9,374 bases of DNA from the NCBI GenBank assembly GCA_041685935.1, contig JAWLES010000093.1:1-9374 (forward strand). The letters are read 5' to 3'. The position numbers and the translations under genes were made by a program. Shown here piece after piece: positions 1-7,327 of the stretch. The notes under the pieces were generated by a model. That model was given only the letters and a program-made list of their open reading frames with translations. It searched no databases and was not told the origin of the DNA. The stretch comes from JAIPEK01 sp041685935. Its GTDB lineage: Bacteria > Desulfobacterota > Desulfobacteria > Desulfobacterales > Desulfobacteraceae. The stretch's first letter is position 1; each line of letters opens with the position of its first letter.

Positions 1-189
1 GCCAGGAAAGCTTCCAGGATAGGGGCGGACCTGATAATCATCGGCAAGGTGGATAAACACAGGCCGTTTGAAAAAATGACCGGGTCTGTGACTGAATCTC
101 TCCCTGAAAAAGCTAACTGCTCTGTTATGATTATTCCGGGAACATACAAGGGAATGCAGGATAACCCTGAAGAGGAAAAAGAGAAATGA
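1..189 (+). CDS. Universal stress protein (UspA family), C-terminal part only
   Basis: The reading frame is open from the window edge to a TGA at 187-189 and gives the last 62 residues of a protein whose start lies outside the window. The stretch ADLIIIGK, then TGSVTESL, then ANCSVMIIPG, follows the usual end of a UspA domain: beta strand, nucleotide loop, helix, final beta strand. In ATP-binding family members the loop reads G-2X-G-9X-G(S/T). Here the spacing is kept, but the second glycine is aspartate (visible residues G15, D18, G28, S29), so ATP binding is doubtful. A short charged tail (NPEEEKEK) follows the domain. The stop codon overlaps the transporter start as ATGA, so the two are very probably translationally coupled. 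By analogy with other transporter-linked stress proteins (for example TeaD with the TeaABC ectoine system) it may regulate the transporter. That role is inferred; the family call is fairly firm. Confidence 0.8.
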   Translation, partial: ARKASRIGADLIIIGKVDKHRPFEKMTGSVTESLPEKANCSVMIIPGTYKGMQDNPEEEKEK

Positions 190-1670
190 AAAAAATCAAC
201 CCCGTATTCACCGTATCCCTTATCATCGTGCTGGCGCTGCTTTTTCCGGGTATTGTAAAACCCGAACTCCTGGATGCGCTCTCCTCGGTGATACATCAAT
301 GGATAATCACCAATTTCGGCTGGGTATATCTCCTGTCCGCATTTCTGTTCCTTGTGTTCAGCATTATGGTGGCGTTCAGCAAGTACGGCAGCCTGAAGCT
401 TGGAAAAGATCATGAAGCCCCGCAGTACAGCTATTTCGGATGGTTCAGCATGCTGTTCGCAGCAGGTATGGGAATCGGTCTGATTTTCTGGGGTGTTGCA
501 GAACCCATATCCCATTTCACTTCACCTCCCGGCTACATCACCCCTGAATCGGGGCAAGCTGCTGAATTCGCCATGGTCCGCTCATTCTTCCACTGGGGAC
601 TGCATCCCTGGGGCGTTTATATTGTAATGAGTCTCTCCATTGCCTATTTTTCCTTCAGGCGGGATATGCCGCCCCTGATATCGAGCTGTTTCTATCCTTT
701 ACTGGGCAATAAAATATTTAAAACACCCGGCCGTATCATTGATATCATGGCGGTTTTTGCAACGGTTTTCGGAATTACGACCTCCCTGGGACTGGGAGCC
801 ATGCAGATCACAAGCGGACTTTCTTCGGTTTTCGGAATCCCCGACACCACCGGCATCACTCTTGCCGTTATCGGATGTGTTACCGTTATGTTCCTGATAT
901 CCAGCATGACAGGACTTGACAAGGGAATTCAGATTTTAAGCAAAACCAACATAATGCTTGCGCTGCTGCTGCTCGGCTTCATGCTCGTAGCAGGTCCCAC
1001 CTCCTATATCTTCAATATATTCACAACCACCCTGGGGGATTACTTTTCCTCTATTCTTAAAATGAGCCTCTCCTCAAACCCGTTCAAAGGGTATGACTGG
1101 ACCAAGGAATGGACCCTTTTTTACTGGGCCTGGTGGATTGCATGGGCACCGTTCGTCGGCCTGTTCGTGGCAAGTATTTCAAGGGGGCGAACCGTAAGGG
1201 AGTTTATCTCGGGCGCCCTTATAGTGCCTGCGCTGTTAACGTTCCTCTGGTTCAGCGTTTTCGGGGGAGCCGCTTTCAACCTTGAAATCGTTCAGGGGAT
1301 TAAAATAAGTGAAGCTGTATCAGATAATGTATCCACAGCGCTTTTTTCTCTTTTTTCCCATTACCCTTTTTCCAGCCTGCTTACGCTTATAACGGTGGCG
1401 CTCCTGGTGGTCTTTTTTGTGACTTCTGCGGACTCCGCCACGTTTGTTCTTGCAATGATGACTTCAAAAGGGGACAAAAACCCTCCCCAGGTAAAAAAAA
1501 TTATCTGGGGCATAACCGTATCAGCAAGCGCATGCGTTCTCATGCTTACCGGAGGACTTGAATCTCTTCAGAAAATGTCGATTGCAGCGGCGTTGCCTTT
1601 TACATTAATTATGCTGTTTTTGTGTCTATGTCTTTTACGCGGATTTCAGTATGAATTCCGAAACAAATAA
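186..1670 (+). CDS. BCCT family transporter (betaine/choline/carnitine type)
   Basis: A 494-residue, strongly hydrophobic inner-membrane protein that probably has the family's 12 transmembrane helices. It should import a quaternary ammonium compound such as glycine betaine, choline or carnitine. The glycine-rich loop GMGIG is at 94-98 and is followed by FWGVAEP (101-107). The aromatic cage of BetP is present with exact spacing: W137, W142 and Y145 in FHWGLHPWGVY, and W314, W316, W317 and W320 in the WTLFYWAWWIAWAPF signature. T413 and S414 in FVTSADSAT match the BetP sodium-2 ligands T467 and S468, so sodium coupling is likely. The N- and C-terminal tails are short, without the long charged C-terminal osmosensor helix of BetP. 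GAGGA at 172-176 lies nine bases before the ATG, inside the upstream stress protein gene, and the start overlaps that gene's stop. Together they suggest an osmotic-stress uptake unit. Substrate cannot be read from the sequence. Confidence 0.93.
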   Translation: MKKINPVFTVSLIIVLALLFPGIVKPELLDALSSVIHQWIITNFGWVYLLSAFLFLVFSIMVAFSKYGSLKLGKDHEAPQYSYFGWFSMLFAAGMGIGLIFWGVAEPISHFTSPPGYITPESGQAAEFAMVRSFFHWGLHPWGVYIVMSLSIAYFSFRRDMPPLISSCFYPLLGNKIFKTPGRIIDIMAVFATVFGITTSLGLGAMQITSGLSSVFGIPDTTGITLAVIGCVTVMFLISSMTGLDKGIQILSKTNIMLALLLLGFMLVAGPTSYIFNIFTTTLGDYFSSILKMSLSSNPFKGYDWTKEWTLFYWAWWIAWAPFVGLFVASISRGRTVREFISGALIVPALLTFLWFSVFGGAAFNLEIVQGIKISEAVSDNVSTALFSLFSHYPFSSLLTLITVALLVVFFVTSADSATFVLAMMTSKGDKNPPQVKKIIWGITVSASACVLMLTGGLESLQKMSIAAALPFTLIMLFLCLCLLRGFQYEFRNK

Positions 1671-1786
1671 TTACTGGATTACAATTCGGTTAAATTATAT
1701 ATTGAAATCATACAGATACTGTGCTACCGGTTAAAATTTTTACAACAGGGCATCTGCCCGTTTTTCAGGGAATCACAGGGGGATAA
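1671..1786 (+). promoter_or_regulatory. Intergenic leader before the aminotransferase gene, with weak promoter candidate
   Basis: This 116-base gap is AT-rich in its first two thirds. The best -10 candidate is TAAAAT at 1732-1737, with a poor -35 (CATACA, 1709-1714) 17 bases upstream. TTGAAA at 1702-1707 resembles a -35 but has no -10 at proper distance. A G-rich ribosome binding site (AGGGGG, about 1777-1782) lies four bases before the ATG at 1787. The promoter assignment is weak. Confidence 0.25.
1744..1765 (+). terminator. Small terminator-like hairpin downstream of the BCCT gene
   Basis: GGGC (1748-1751) pairs with GCCC (1756-1759) around an ATCT loop. The stem is extended by AAC (1744-1746) with GTT (1760-1762), leaving A1747 as a bulge. 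The 3' arm runs directly into a five-T tract (1761-1765). This is the shape of a short intrinsic terminator for the transporter transcript. It ends only 21 bases before the next start codon, leaving no room for a promoter in between, so it must be transcribed as part of the aminotransferase leader, be leaky, or act as an attenuator. Confidence 0.45.
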
Positions 1787-2983
1787 ATGGAAAACGAGAG
1801 TATCATAAGATTTTCAAGCCGTATGGATCAGCTGCCGCCGTATTTATTCGGCATGATCAACCAAATGAAGATGAAATTGCGGAGACAGGGGCATGATGTC
1901 ATTGATCTGGGCATGGGCAACCCCCTCGACCCGGCGCCGGACGAGGTTATAGACAAACTGATCGAAGTCACCAAAGACCCGAAGACCCACCGGTATCCTG
2001 AATCATCCGGTATGAAAAACCTCAAGGCTGAAATAGCCAAGTATTACCAGAGACACTATAACATCGAACTTGAGTCGGAGAATGAAACCTATCTAACCAT
2101 CGGTTCCAAGGAGGGAATCTCCCATTTATGCCTTGCTCTTATGGGACCCGGGGATTCTGTTCTTGTCCCGTCACCTGCTTTTCCGATCCATATATATGCA
2201 GCCGTGATCGCCGGCGCCAACGTCATGAAAGTCCCGGTGGCACCGACTGAAACGTTCTTAAACCGGATCGTCAGCATATGCGAAGCCTGTTATCCCACAC
2301 CAAAAGTCCTGATGATAAACTATCCTCACAATCCTACAGGTGTGGTGGCGGATCGTGAACTTTTCAAGGAAATCATCAAGCTTGCCAAAAAGTACAGGTT
2401 TATGGTGGTTAATGATTTTGCCTACTCCAAAATCACGTTTGACGGATATGAAGCACCAAGCTTCCTTGAAATTCCGGGTGCCAAGGATGTGGGCGTGGAA
2501 TTCGGCTCCTTTTCAAAATCCTATAACATGGCCGGCTGGCGGATCGGATACTGTGTTGGCAACAGTGAAATTATACAGGCGCTTGGAAAAATCAAGGGAT
2601 ACTTTGATTACGGAATCTTTTCCGCGATCCAGGTGGCAGGTATCATCGCCTTGCGGGACTGCGACGAAACGATTCCTGAACAGGCAGGCCTGTATCAGAA
2701 AAGAAGGGACACCCTGTGCAACGGCCTCAACCGGATCGGATGGGACATTGAAAAACCTAAAGCAGGCATGTTTGTCTGGGCTAAAATCCCGGAACCTTTT
2801 GCCCGGATGGGGGCCATGCAGTTCGCTGTGGAACTCATGAACCGGGCGCACGTTGCTGTGGCCCCGGGAACCGGTTTCTCCGAAGAGGGGGAAGGGTTTC
2901 TCCGTCTTGCACTGGTGGAAAACGAAGAGCGACTCAGACAGGCGGTCCGGCAGATTAAAAAAGCGCTTGAAGAACTTGAATAA
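1787..2983 (+). CDS. alaC: PLP-dependent class I/II aminotransferase, AlaC-type (glutamate-pyruvate)
   Basis: A 398-residue fold-type I aminotransferase, cytoplasmic. PLP-binding lysine is K244 in SFSKSYNMAGWRIGY. Other cofactor and substrate residues are visible: N182 in HNPTG, D210 and Y213 in NDFAY, R252 in WRIGY, and R373 in FLRLAL, the usual arginine that grips the substrate carboxylate. Opening RMDQLPPYLF, GMGNP at 42-46, TIGSKEG at 104-110, PIHIYAAVIAGA and the end KPKAGMFVWAKIP closely follow E. coli AlaC (YfdZ) as I recall it, so alanine formation from pyruvate and glutamate is the best guess. LL-diaminopimelate, aspartate or methionine aminotransferases of the same subgroup cannot be excluded. 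The start at 1787 has a G-rich ribosome binding site and the right length for the family. It stands alone on its strand between the transporter and convergent gyrB. Confidence 0.85.
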   Translation: MENESIIRFSSRMDQLPPYLFGMINQMKMKLRRQGHDVIDLGMGNPLDPAPDEVIDKLIEVTKDPKTHRYPESSGMKNLKAEIAKYYQRHYNIELESENETYLTIGSKEGISHLCLALMGPGDSVLVPSPAFPIHIYAAVIAGANVMKVPVAPTETFLNRIVSICEACYPTPKVLMINYPHNPTGVVADRELFKEIIKLAKKYRFMVVNDFAYSKITFDGYEAPSFLEIPGAKDVGVEFGSFSKSYNMAGWRIGYCVGNSEIIQALGKIKGYFDYGIFSAIQVAGIIALRDCDETIPEQAGLYQKRRDTLCNGLNRIGWDIEKPKAGMFVWAKIPEPFARMGAMQFAVELMNRAHVAVAPGTGFSEEGEGFLRLALVENEERLRQAVRQIKKALEELE

Positions 2984-3003
2984 AAAAGTATTAATTGCAC
3001 ATT

Positions 3004-5421
3004 TTAAAAATCAAGGGATGACACTTCAAGTGCATGGGTCTGGATAAAATTTCGCCTGGGCTCCACCTCTTCACCCATGAGCAGGGTAAATATTTCATCC
3101 GCCTTTTCAGCATCTTCAGCCCTGACCTGTAAAAGTTTCCTTTTTTCCGGGTTCATGGTTGTTTCCCATAACTGATCGGCGTTCATCTCCCCAAGACCTT
3201 TGTATCGCTGAATAGTGACGCCTTTTTTGGCTTCCTCCATCATATATTCGTAAAAGGTTTCCATATTGTCAAAAAGGACGGCTTCAGGGGAAGCATCAGA
3301 TGCATCCGCCTCTGCGGATGTAACAGCAAACGGTGGTCTGTCATAGGCAACAACTTTTTCATAATTCTTTAACATTCTCTTGTAATCGCCTTTGGAAAGA
3401 ATGTTTTTTCCAACCGTAAGAACGGTTTTTTTATCCCGGATAACATCCATTTCGAATATCTGAAGCTCTTCGTTGAAACGGGGTTCGGTGGTCTGATAAC
3501 CTTCGTTCCGGATAATATCTGCCAGGTTATCCATGTTTTCCTTTTTCTCAAGGAAATATTTATCCCTGACACCTGCTTTCACAAGCCGCATGAGCAACCC
3601 TGTATCAAACTCTCTTTTTTTCAGCCTCTCTATTGCTTCAAAATAGTGGATCAGAGTTTTAAGGAACATGTACAGCTCTTCATAGGTGAAAGGGGTATCG
3701 TTCTGATGGATACGGACCACTTTGTTTCTGCATATCCTCTGCAGGAGGTAATCACTGTACTCTTCCTCATTTTTGAGGTAGATTCCTTTCTTTCCTTTTC
3801 CTATCTTGAAAAGGGGAGGCTGCGCTATATACAGATATCCCCTGGTTATCAGGTCCGGCATCTGCCTGAAAAAGAAAGTAAGAAGCAATGTCCTGATATG
3901 GGAGCCGTCTACATCCGCGTCCGTCATGATAATAACCTTGTGGTAACGGATTTTTTCTATATCGTATTCCTCTTTTCCGGCACCCGTTCCAAGCACGGTG
4001 ATAATATTCTTGATTTCATCGCTTCTCAGAATTTTATCAAACCTTGCCTTTTCCACGTTGAGGATTTTTCCCTTCAGGGGCAAAATGGCCTGAAACCTCC
4101 TGTCTCTACCCATTTTTGCGCTTCCGCCTGCAGAGTCTCCCTCCACAATGAAAATTTCCCTTTCAGCCGGGTCTGCATACTGGCATTCAGCCAGTTTACC
4201 CGGCAGGGATGAATCCACGAGGGTTCCTTTTTTTCTGGCAAGCTCCCTTGCCCGTTTGGCGGCATCTCTTGCCCTTGCTGCATCAACAGCTTTGTTCAGA
4301 ATATTCTTTGCCACCTGGGGGTTTTCCTCGAAAAACTGGTTAAGTTTTTCATTGACAAGGGATTCCACAATACCCTTGACCTCGTTGTTTCCAAGTTTGG
4401 TTTTAGTCTGCCCTTCAAACTGGGGTTCCATAAGTTTTACAGATATAACCGCGGTAAGTCCCTCTCTCATGTCATCACCGCTGATTTTCACGTTCTGTTT
4501 GTTTTTGGGCAGATTGCCGGAGGATGCGTATGTGTTGATGGTACGGGTCAAGGCTCCCTTAAAACCGGATACATGAAATCCGCCTTCCACAGTACCGATA
4601 TTGTTGGCATATGAGTAAAGCTTTTCCTTGAAAGTATCGTTGTACTGAATTGCCAGTTCAACCTGAACGTCTTTTTTCTCCCCTTCTATATGAATGGGGT
4701 CATGCAGGGGCGTACAGGACCTGTTCAGATAATTGACAAACGAAACAAGACCTCCTTCGTAACAGAAATCATCCTTTTCAAGGGTCCTTTCATCCTCGAT
4801 TATGATTCGAACTCCCCTGTTTAGAAAAGCAAGCTCCCTTAGCCGTCTTGAGAGCTTTTCATAATCGAATTCATTTTCATTCATCACTTCGAAATCAGGT
4901 CGGAATCTGATCCTGGTTCCCCTTTTTGAGGTGGATCCTTTCCTGGTAAGCTCGGTTACTTTGAAGCCTTTGGAATAAATCTGGTGGTATACGACACCGT
5001 TTTTGTATATTTCCATATCAAGCTCTTCAGAGAGTGCATTCACCACGGATATCCCCACACCGTGAAGTCCGCCCGAGACTTTATACGAATCCTTGTCGAA
5101 TTTTCCGCCTGCATGAAGCTTGGTCATAACGACTTCCGCCGCAGGCATGTTTTCATGCTCGTGCATTTCCACAGGTATTCCGCGGCCGTTGTCTTCCACA
5201 CTCACACTCATATTGGAGTGGATAACCACATTTATGGTATCGCAGTATCCTGCCATGGCTTCATCTATACTGTTGTCAACAACCTCGTAAACCAGATGGT
5301 GAAGCCCTTCCAGGTCGATATTTCCGATATACATTGACGGTCTTTTCCTGACCGCTTCCAGTCCTTCAAGTATTTTTATACTTGTGGCACCGTAGTCACC
5401 TTGCTCATTGTTTTCTTTCAT
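3004..5421 (-). CDS. gyrB: DNA gyrase subunit B
   Basis: ATPase subunit of type II topoisomerase, which with GyrA introduces negative supercoils. From the start chosen here it is 805 residues. The GHKL ATPase domain has catalytic E46 and N50 in YEVVDN, DNGRGIP at 77-83 and GGLHGVG at 117-123. The QTK loop is 338-340. The TOPRIM domain carries EGDSAGGSAK (427-436) and DADVDGSH (501-508), giving metal residues E427, D501 and D503. The Gram-negative insert of roughly 170 residues follows, then YKGLGEMNADQLWETTM (740-756) and the gyrase-type end MGEEVEPRR (782-790), which favours GyrB over ParE. The ATG at 5421 overlaps the dnaN stop (ATGA, 5418-5421) and gives an N-terminus like other GyrB proteins. 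An in-frame ATG at 5448 would add nine residues inside dnaN and has its GGAG 14 bases away, too far. It is co-transcribed with dnaN; recF is not between them. Confidence 0.97.
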   Translation of the reverse strand: MKENNEQGDYGATSIKILEGLEAVRKRPSMYIGNIDLEGLHHLVYEVVDNSIDEAMAGYCDTINVVIHSNMSVSVEDNGRGIPVEMHEHENMPAAEVVMTKLHAGGKFDKDSYKVSGGLHGVGISVVNALSEELDMEIYKNGVVYHQIYSKGFKVTELTRKGSTSKRGTRIRFRPDFEVMNENEFDYEKLSRRLRELAFLNRGVRIIIEDERTLEKDDFCYEGGLVSFVNYLNRSCTPLHDPIHIEGEKKDVQVELAIQYNDTFKEKLYSYANNIGTVEGGFHVSGFKGALTRTINTYASSGNLPKNKQNVKISGDDMREGLTAVISVKLMEPQFEGQTKTKLGNNEVKGIVESLVNEKLNQFFEENPQVAKNILNKAVDAARARDAAKRARELARKKGTLVDSSLPGKLAECQYADPAEREIFIVEGDSAGGSAKMGRDRRFQAILPLKGKILNVEKARFDKILRSDEIKNIITVLGTGAGKEEYDIEKIRYHKVIIMTDADVDGSHIRTLLLTFFFRQMPDLITRGYLYIAQPPLFKIGKGKKGIYLKNEEEYSDYLLQRICRNKVVRIHQNDTPFTYEELYMFLKTLIHYFEAIERLKKREFDTGLLMRLVKAGVRDKYFLEKKENMDNLADIIRNEGYQTTEPRFNEELQIFEMDVIRDKKTVLTVGKNILSKGDYKRMLKNYEKVVAYDRPPFAVTSAEADASDASPEAVLFDNMETFYEYMMEEAKKGVTIQRYKGLGEMNADQLWETTMNPEKRKLLQVRAEDAEKADEIFTLLMGEEVEPRRNFIQTHALEVSSLDF

Positions 5422-6539
5422 GATATCTGCATCGCCATTATTAAGCATACGAGTTTTTCATTCTCCATCTCTTTTATCAGACAGGGGCTTTTGGCATCTT
5501 TTATGTAAAGAGTTATATCATCATTTTCTATCCCCTTTAGCGCATCTATAAAGTATCTGGGATTGTAAGCCCCCTCAACCGGCTCCCCGTGATAACTGAT
5601 ATTCAGTGTGTCCTTTGATTCTCCTATTTCAGGATTGGTCAGGGTGGCGGTAATTCGATCATTTTCAAACTTAAGTATGATGCTCTTGTAATCCTCAGAG
5701 GTTAAAATAGACATACGCCTCATCATTGTCATCAGCATTGTGCGGTTTGTTTGAACCGGCTTCATCACCGAGGTATTCAAAAGTCCTTTGTAATTCGGAT
5801 ACTCACCGTCAAGGAGTTTGATCATAAGAGATTCGTCCTGTTTTGCCACGATAAGATGATTGTCCTTTATCCCAAGGCTGATATTGCCGTCAACACCCTG
5901 TATGAATTTTCCGATTTCATAAAACGCCTTTTTCGGTACAAGAACATCTCCTTGAGGAAATTCAATATCCCCGGAATATTCAATATCGTAGCAGTGCAGC
6001 CGTCTCGAATCCGTTGAAACAACACGGATCTTCTTTTCTCCGGCTTCATCGAGTTTTTCCAGGAGCACGCCTAAAACGTATATACGCTTTTCATCCTGGA
6101 CGAATGAAATACAGGATGTTACCTCAAGCGCCTTTTTCAATTCGGCTGAGTCCGTTTCGATAAAATTTGCGTTTTCAATAACAGGAGTTTCAGGAAAATT
6201 TTCCCAATCCGATGTTACAATATTAAAAACGATTTCCCCTCTGCCGATCTCCACCCATCGGTTTTCAACTTCATTTATGGGAACTTTTTCATCCGGATAC
6301 TCTTTTATAATTTCGTACAGTTTCCCCGCATTAATGGATATGGTTCCTTCGGATTTTACATCAGCTTCATACTTTCCGAAAAAAACCGTTTCAAGGTCGT
6401 TTGCTCGGATTGTAATATGATTGTCCGCAGCATTTATCAAAACATCGGATGTAATCGAAAGATTGGTTCTCTTTCCGGTTATGCCCTGAACCTTTGAAAG
6501 TGCCCTTGAAATCGTGCTTTTATCGATTGAAAAGTTCAT
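5418..6539 (-). CDS. dnaN: DNA polymerase III beta subunit (sliding clamp)
   Basis: 373 residues, against 366 in E. coli. The protein forms the ring-shaped dimer that tethers polymerase III and many repair proteins to DNA. Three repeated clamp domains can be followed: about 1-120, 125-250 and 255-373. Recognisable blocks are STDSRRLH (175-182), VPKKAF (201-206), DGEYPNY (244-250), YNPRYFIDAL (325-334) and the C-terminal strand CLIMAMQIS. The partner-binding pocket of E. coli includes M362-P363-M364; here the matching residues are M368-A369-M370, so the usual proline is alanine. The start has GAGGA at 6546-6550, six bases upstream. Its stop overlaps the gyrB start as ATGA, which implies one transcript and coupled translation. 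Upstream is an AT-rich gap and then the RdgC-like pair on the same strand; dnaA is not adjacent within this window. Confidence 0.97.
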   Translation of the reverse strand: MNFSIDKSTISRALSKVQGITGKRTNLSITSDVLINAADNHITIRANDLETVFFGKYEADVKSEGTISINAGKLYEIIKEYPDEKVPINEVENRWVEIGRGEIVFNIVTSDWENFPETPVIENANFIETDSAELKKALEVTSCISFVQDEKRIYVLGVLLEKLDEAGEKKIRVVSTDSRRLHCYDIEYSGDIEFPQGDVLVPKKAFYEIGKFIQGVDGNISLGIKDNHLIVAKQDESLMIKLLDGEYPNYKGLLNTSVMKPVQTNRTMLMTMMRRMSILTSEDYKSIILKFENDRITATLTNPEIGESKDTLNISYHGEPVEGAYNPRYFIDALKGIENDDITLYIKDAKSPCLIKEMENEKLVCLIMAMQIS

Positions 6540-6577
6540 TCTTCATCCTCAGCATTTTTATATTTTTCAAATTCATT

Positions 6578-6606
6578 ACTATATCATTATTTATATAATA
6601 TGAAAA
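6578..6606 (-). promoter_or_regulatory. Candidate dnaN-gyrB promoter
   Basis: Reading the minus strand, TTTTCA (6606-6601) is followed after 17 bases by TATAGT (6583-6578). These match the sigma-70 consensus at four and five of six positions. Transcription would begin near 6571 and give a leader of about 30 bases carrying the dnaN ribosome binding site. The whole gap is so AT-rich that chance matches are expected, so this is only the best-spaced candidate. Confidence 0.35.
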
Positions 6607-6713
6607 TGTAATAATAAAAATAAGGGGTGTTCAAATGTTTAAAACTCTATAAATTTTTGATTTTTAAATTAATTTATTCCAACTGCCTGTTAAAAATCAT
6701 GTAACATTTTCTT

Positions 6714-6734
6714 TTAAAAACCTGACGTTTTTAA
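6714..6734. repeat. Perfect inverted repeat, 8-base arms
   Basis: TTAAAAAC (6714-6721) and GTTTTTAA (6727-6734) are exact reverse complements around the five-base loop CTGAC. The stem is nearly all AT, so it would be weak as RNA. It could act as a weak terminator for the upstream minus-strand pair, as a protein-binding operator, or as an easily melted site. Confidence 0.55.
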
Positions 6735-6750
6735 CCGGTAATTTTTATGT

Positions 6751-6774
6751 GTTTAAAAAGCAGGGTTTTTTAAC
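6751..6774. repeat. Imperfect inverted repeat, 9-base arms
   Basis: GTTTAAAAA (6751-6759) and TTTTTTAAC (6766-6774) pair with one mismatch around the loop GCAGGG. It lies two bases beyond the stop codon of the minus-strand gene ending at 6777, the position of a transcription terminator. It resembles the inverted repeat at 6714-6734 in both arms, which suggests a repeated element. A GC-rich stem is lacking, so terminator strength is doubtful. Confidence 0.45.
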
Positions 6775-6776
6775 AT

Positions 6777-7322
6777 TTAATTGTACGCTTCCACCCAGTT
6801 CCTTATTTTCTGAAGGTCTTCGGATTTAAAGGATTCCGAGCTTCTTTTTTCAATGTAGGTGTTGAAAAGATTGTCAATAAAAACAAAAACCCTTTCACAT
6901 AAAAAGGCTTTTTGAATAACCGATCCTTCCAGTTCATCCGTTCCGTCTCCTTCTGAACCATTGGAAGAAGGGGTTTTAAGCCCTGTAATGTTGAAACTTT
7001 CTCCTTTTATGGTGAATTTAAACTCCTCTTCATCAATGGTCAAAAGAAGGTTCATTTCCGTTACAACAGCCCCTTTTTTCAAAGCGGTCAAACCTTCTTC
7101 CAGCCCTGCCTTGTCACCTTTTATGGTGATTTTTTCCCTGGTCTCTTTGTTTTTGTCGTTTTCAAGAACAAGACTGTTACCGATCCCCAGCGAAAGGGTT
7201 GTAAAATCCGTTTTAATAAGGGAAAGGATATCCTCCTCGTTTTCCACCAGGTACCATATCCATGTAAGAAACTCGTTTCCGATAAATTTGTATTTGTTGT
7301 ATCCTGTTGATATATCAAGCAT
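6777..7322 (-). CDS. Uncharacterised protein coupled to RdgC-like gene; probable second half of a split RdgC-like protein
   Basis: 181 residues, soluble by appearance, with no signal peptide or membrane segment. I do not recognise a catalytic motif. The N-terminal part has an aromatic block, KFIGNEFLTWIWYLVE (12-27), which may be a family hallmark. A middle beta-rich region with alternating charged and hydrophobic residues (about 63-112) follows. Then come a low-complexity acidic linker rich in Ser, Gly, Asp and Glu (about 118-133) and a helical C-terminal region ending in RNWVEAYN. It begins only five bases after the stop of the RdgC-like gene, and its ribosome binding site (GAGGT) overlaps that gene's last codons, so translation of the two is coupled. 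Since the upstream product matches only the N-terminal two thirds of RdgC, this may supply the C-terminal part as a separate chain. That is inference from position and total length. Confidence 0.75.
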   Translation of the reverse strand: MLDISTGYNKYKFIGNEFLTWIWYLVENEEDILSLIKTDFTTLSLGIGNSLVLENDKNKETREKITIKGDKAGLEEGLTALKKGAVVTEMNLLLTIDEEEFKFTIKGESFNITGLKTPSSNGSEGDGTDELEGSVIQKAFLCERVFVFIDNLFNTYIEKRSSESFKSEDLQKIRNWVEAYN

Positions 7323-7327
7323 ATGAA

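Larger units (their letters stand above)
6540..6776. other. AT-rich gap upstream of dnaN (possible regulatory or unwinding region)
   Basis: This 237-base stretch between the RdgC-like pair and dnaN is clearly more AT-rich than its flanks, with runs of A and T and no open frame of note. It contains at least three inverted repeats in its far half (6688-6706, 6714-6734, 6751-6774). It would be a reasonable place for an origin unwinding element, since dnaN-gyrB is commonly near oriC. However, I found no TTATCCACA DnaA box or close match in it on either strand. It most simply serves as the dnaN promoter region and as the end of the upstream transcript. Confidence 0.5.

Noticed and set aside
2340..2840. 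Plus-strand open frame of 166 codons within the aminotransferase gene
   Set aside because: It is an out-of-frame reading of a gene whose active-site motifs are all in the main frame.
3646..4576. Plus-strand open frames of 188 and 142 codons opposite gyrB
   Set aside because: They are antisense to well-conserved gyrase coding sequence, have no recognisable protein pattern, and mutually overlap in different frames.
5217..5225. DnaA-box-like AGTGGATAA inside gyrB (and GGTGGATAA at 48-56)
   Set aside because: Each differs from TGTGGATAA by one base, is isolated, and lies in coding sequence; no cluster of boxes is present.
3004..5421. Topoisomerase IV subunit ParE instead of GyrB
   Set aside because: The C-terminal LMGEEVEPRR motif, the length with Gram-negative insert and the coupling to dnaN all favour GyrB.
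6961..7326. Plus-strand open frame of 121 codons opposite the 181-residue gene
   Set aside because: The minus-strand gene has a ribosome binding site and fits the operon; the plus-strand frame is the complement of its lysine- and glutamate-rich coding sequence, which gives artificial Phe/Ser-rich protein.
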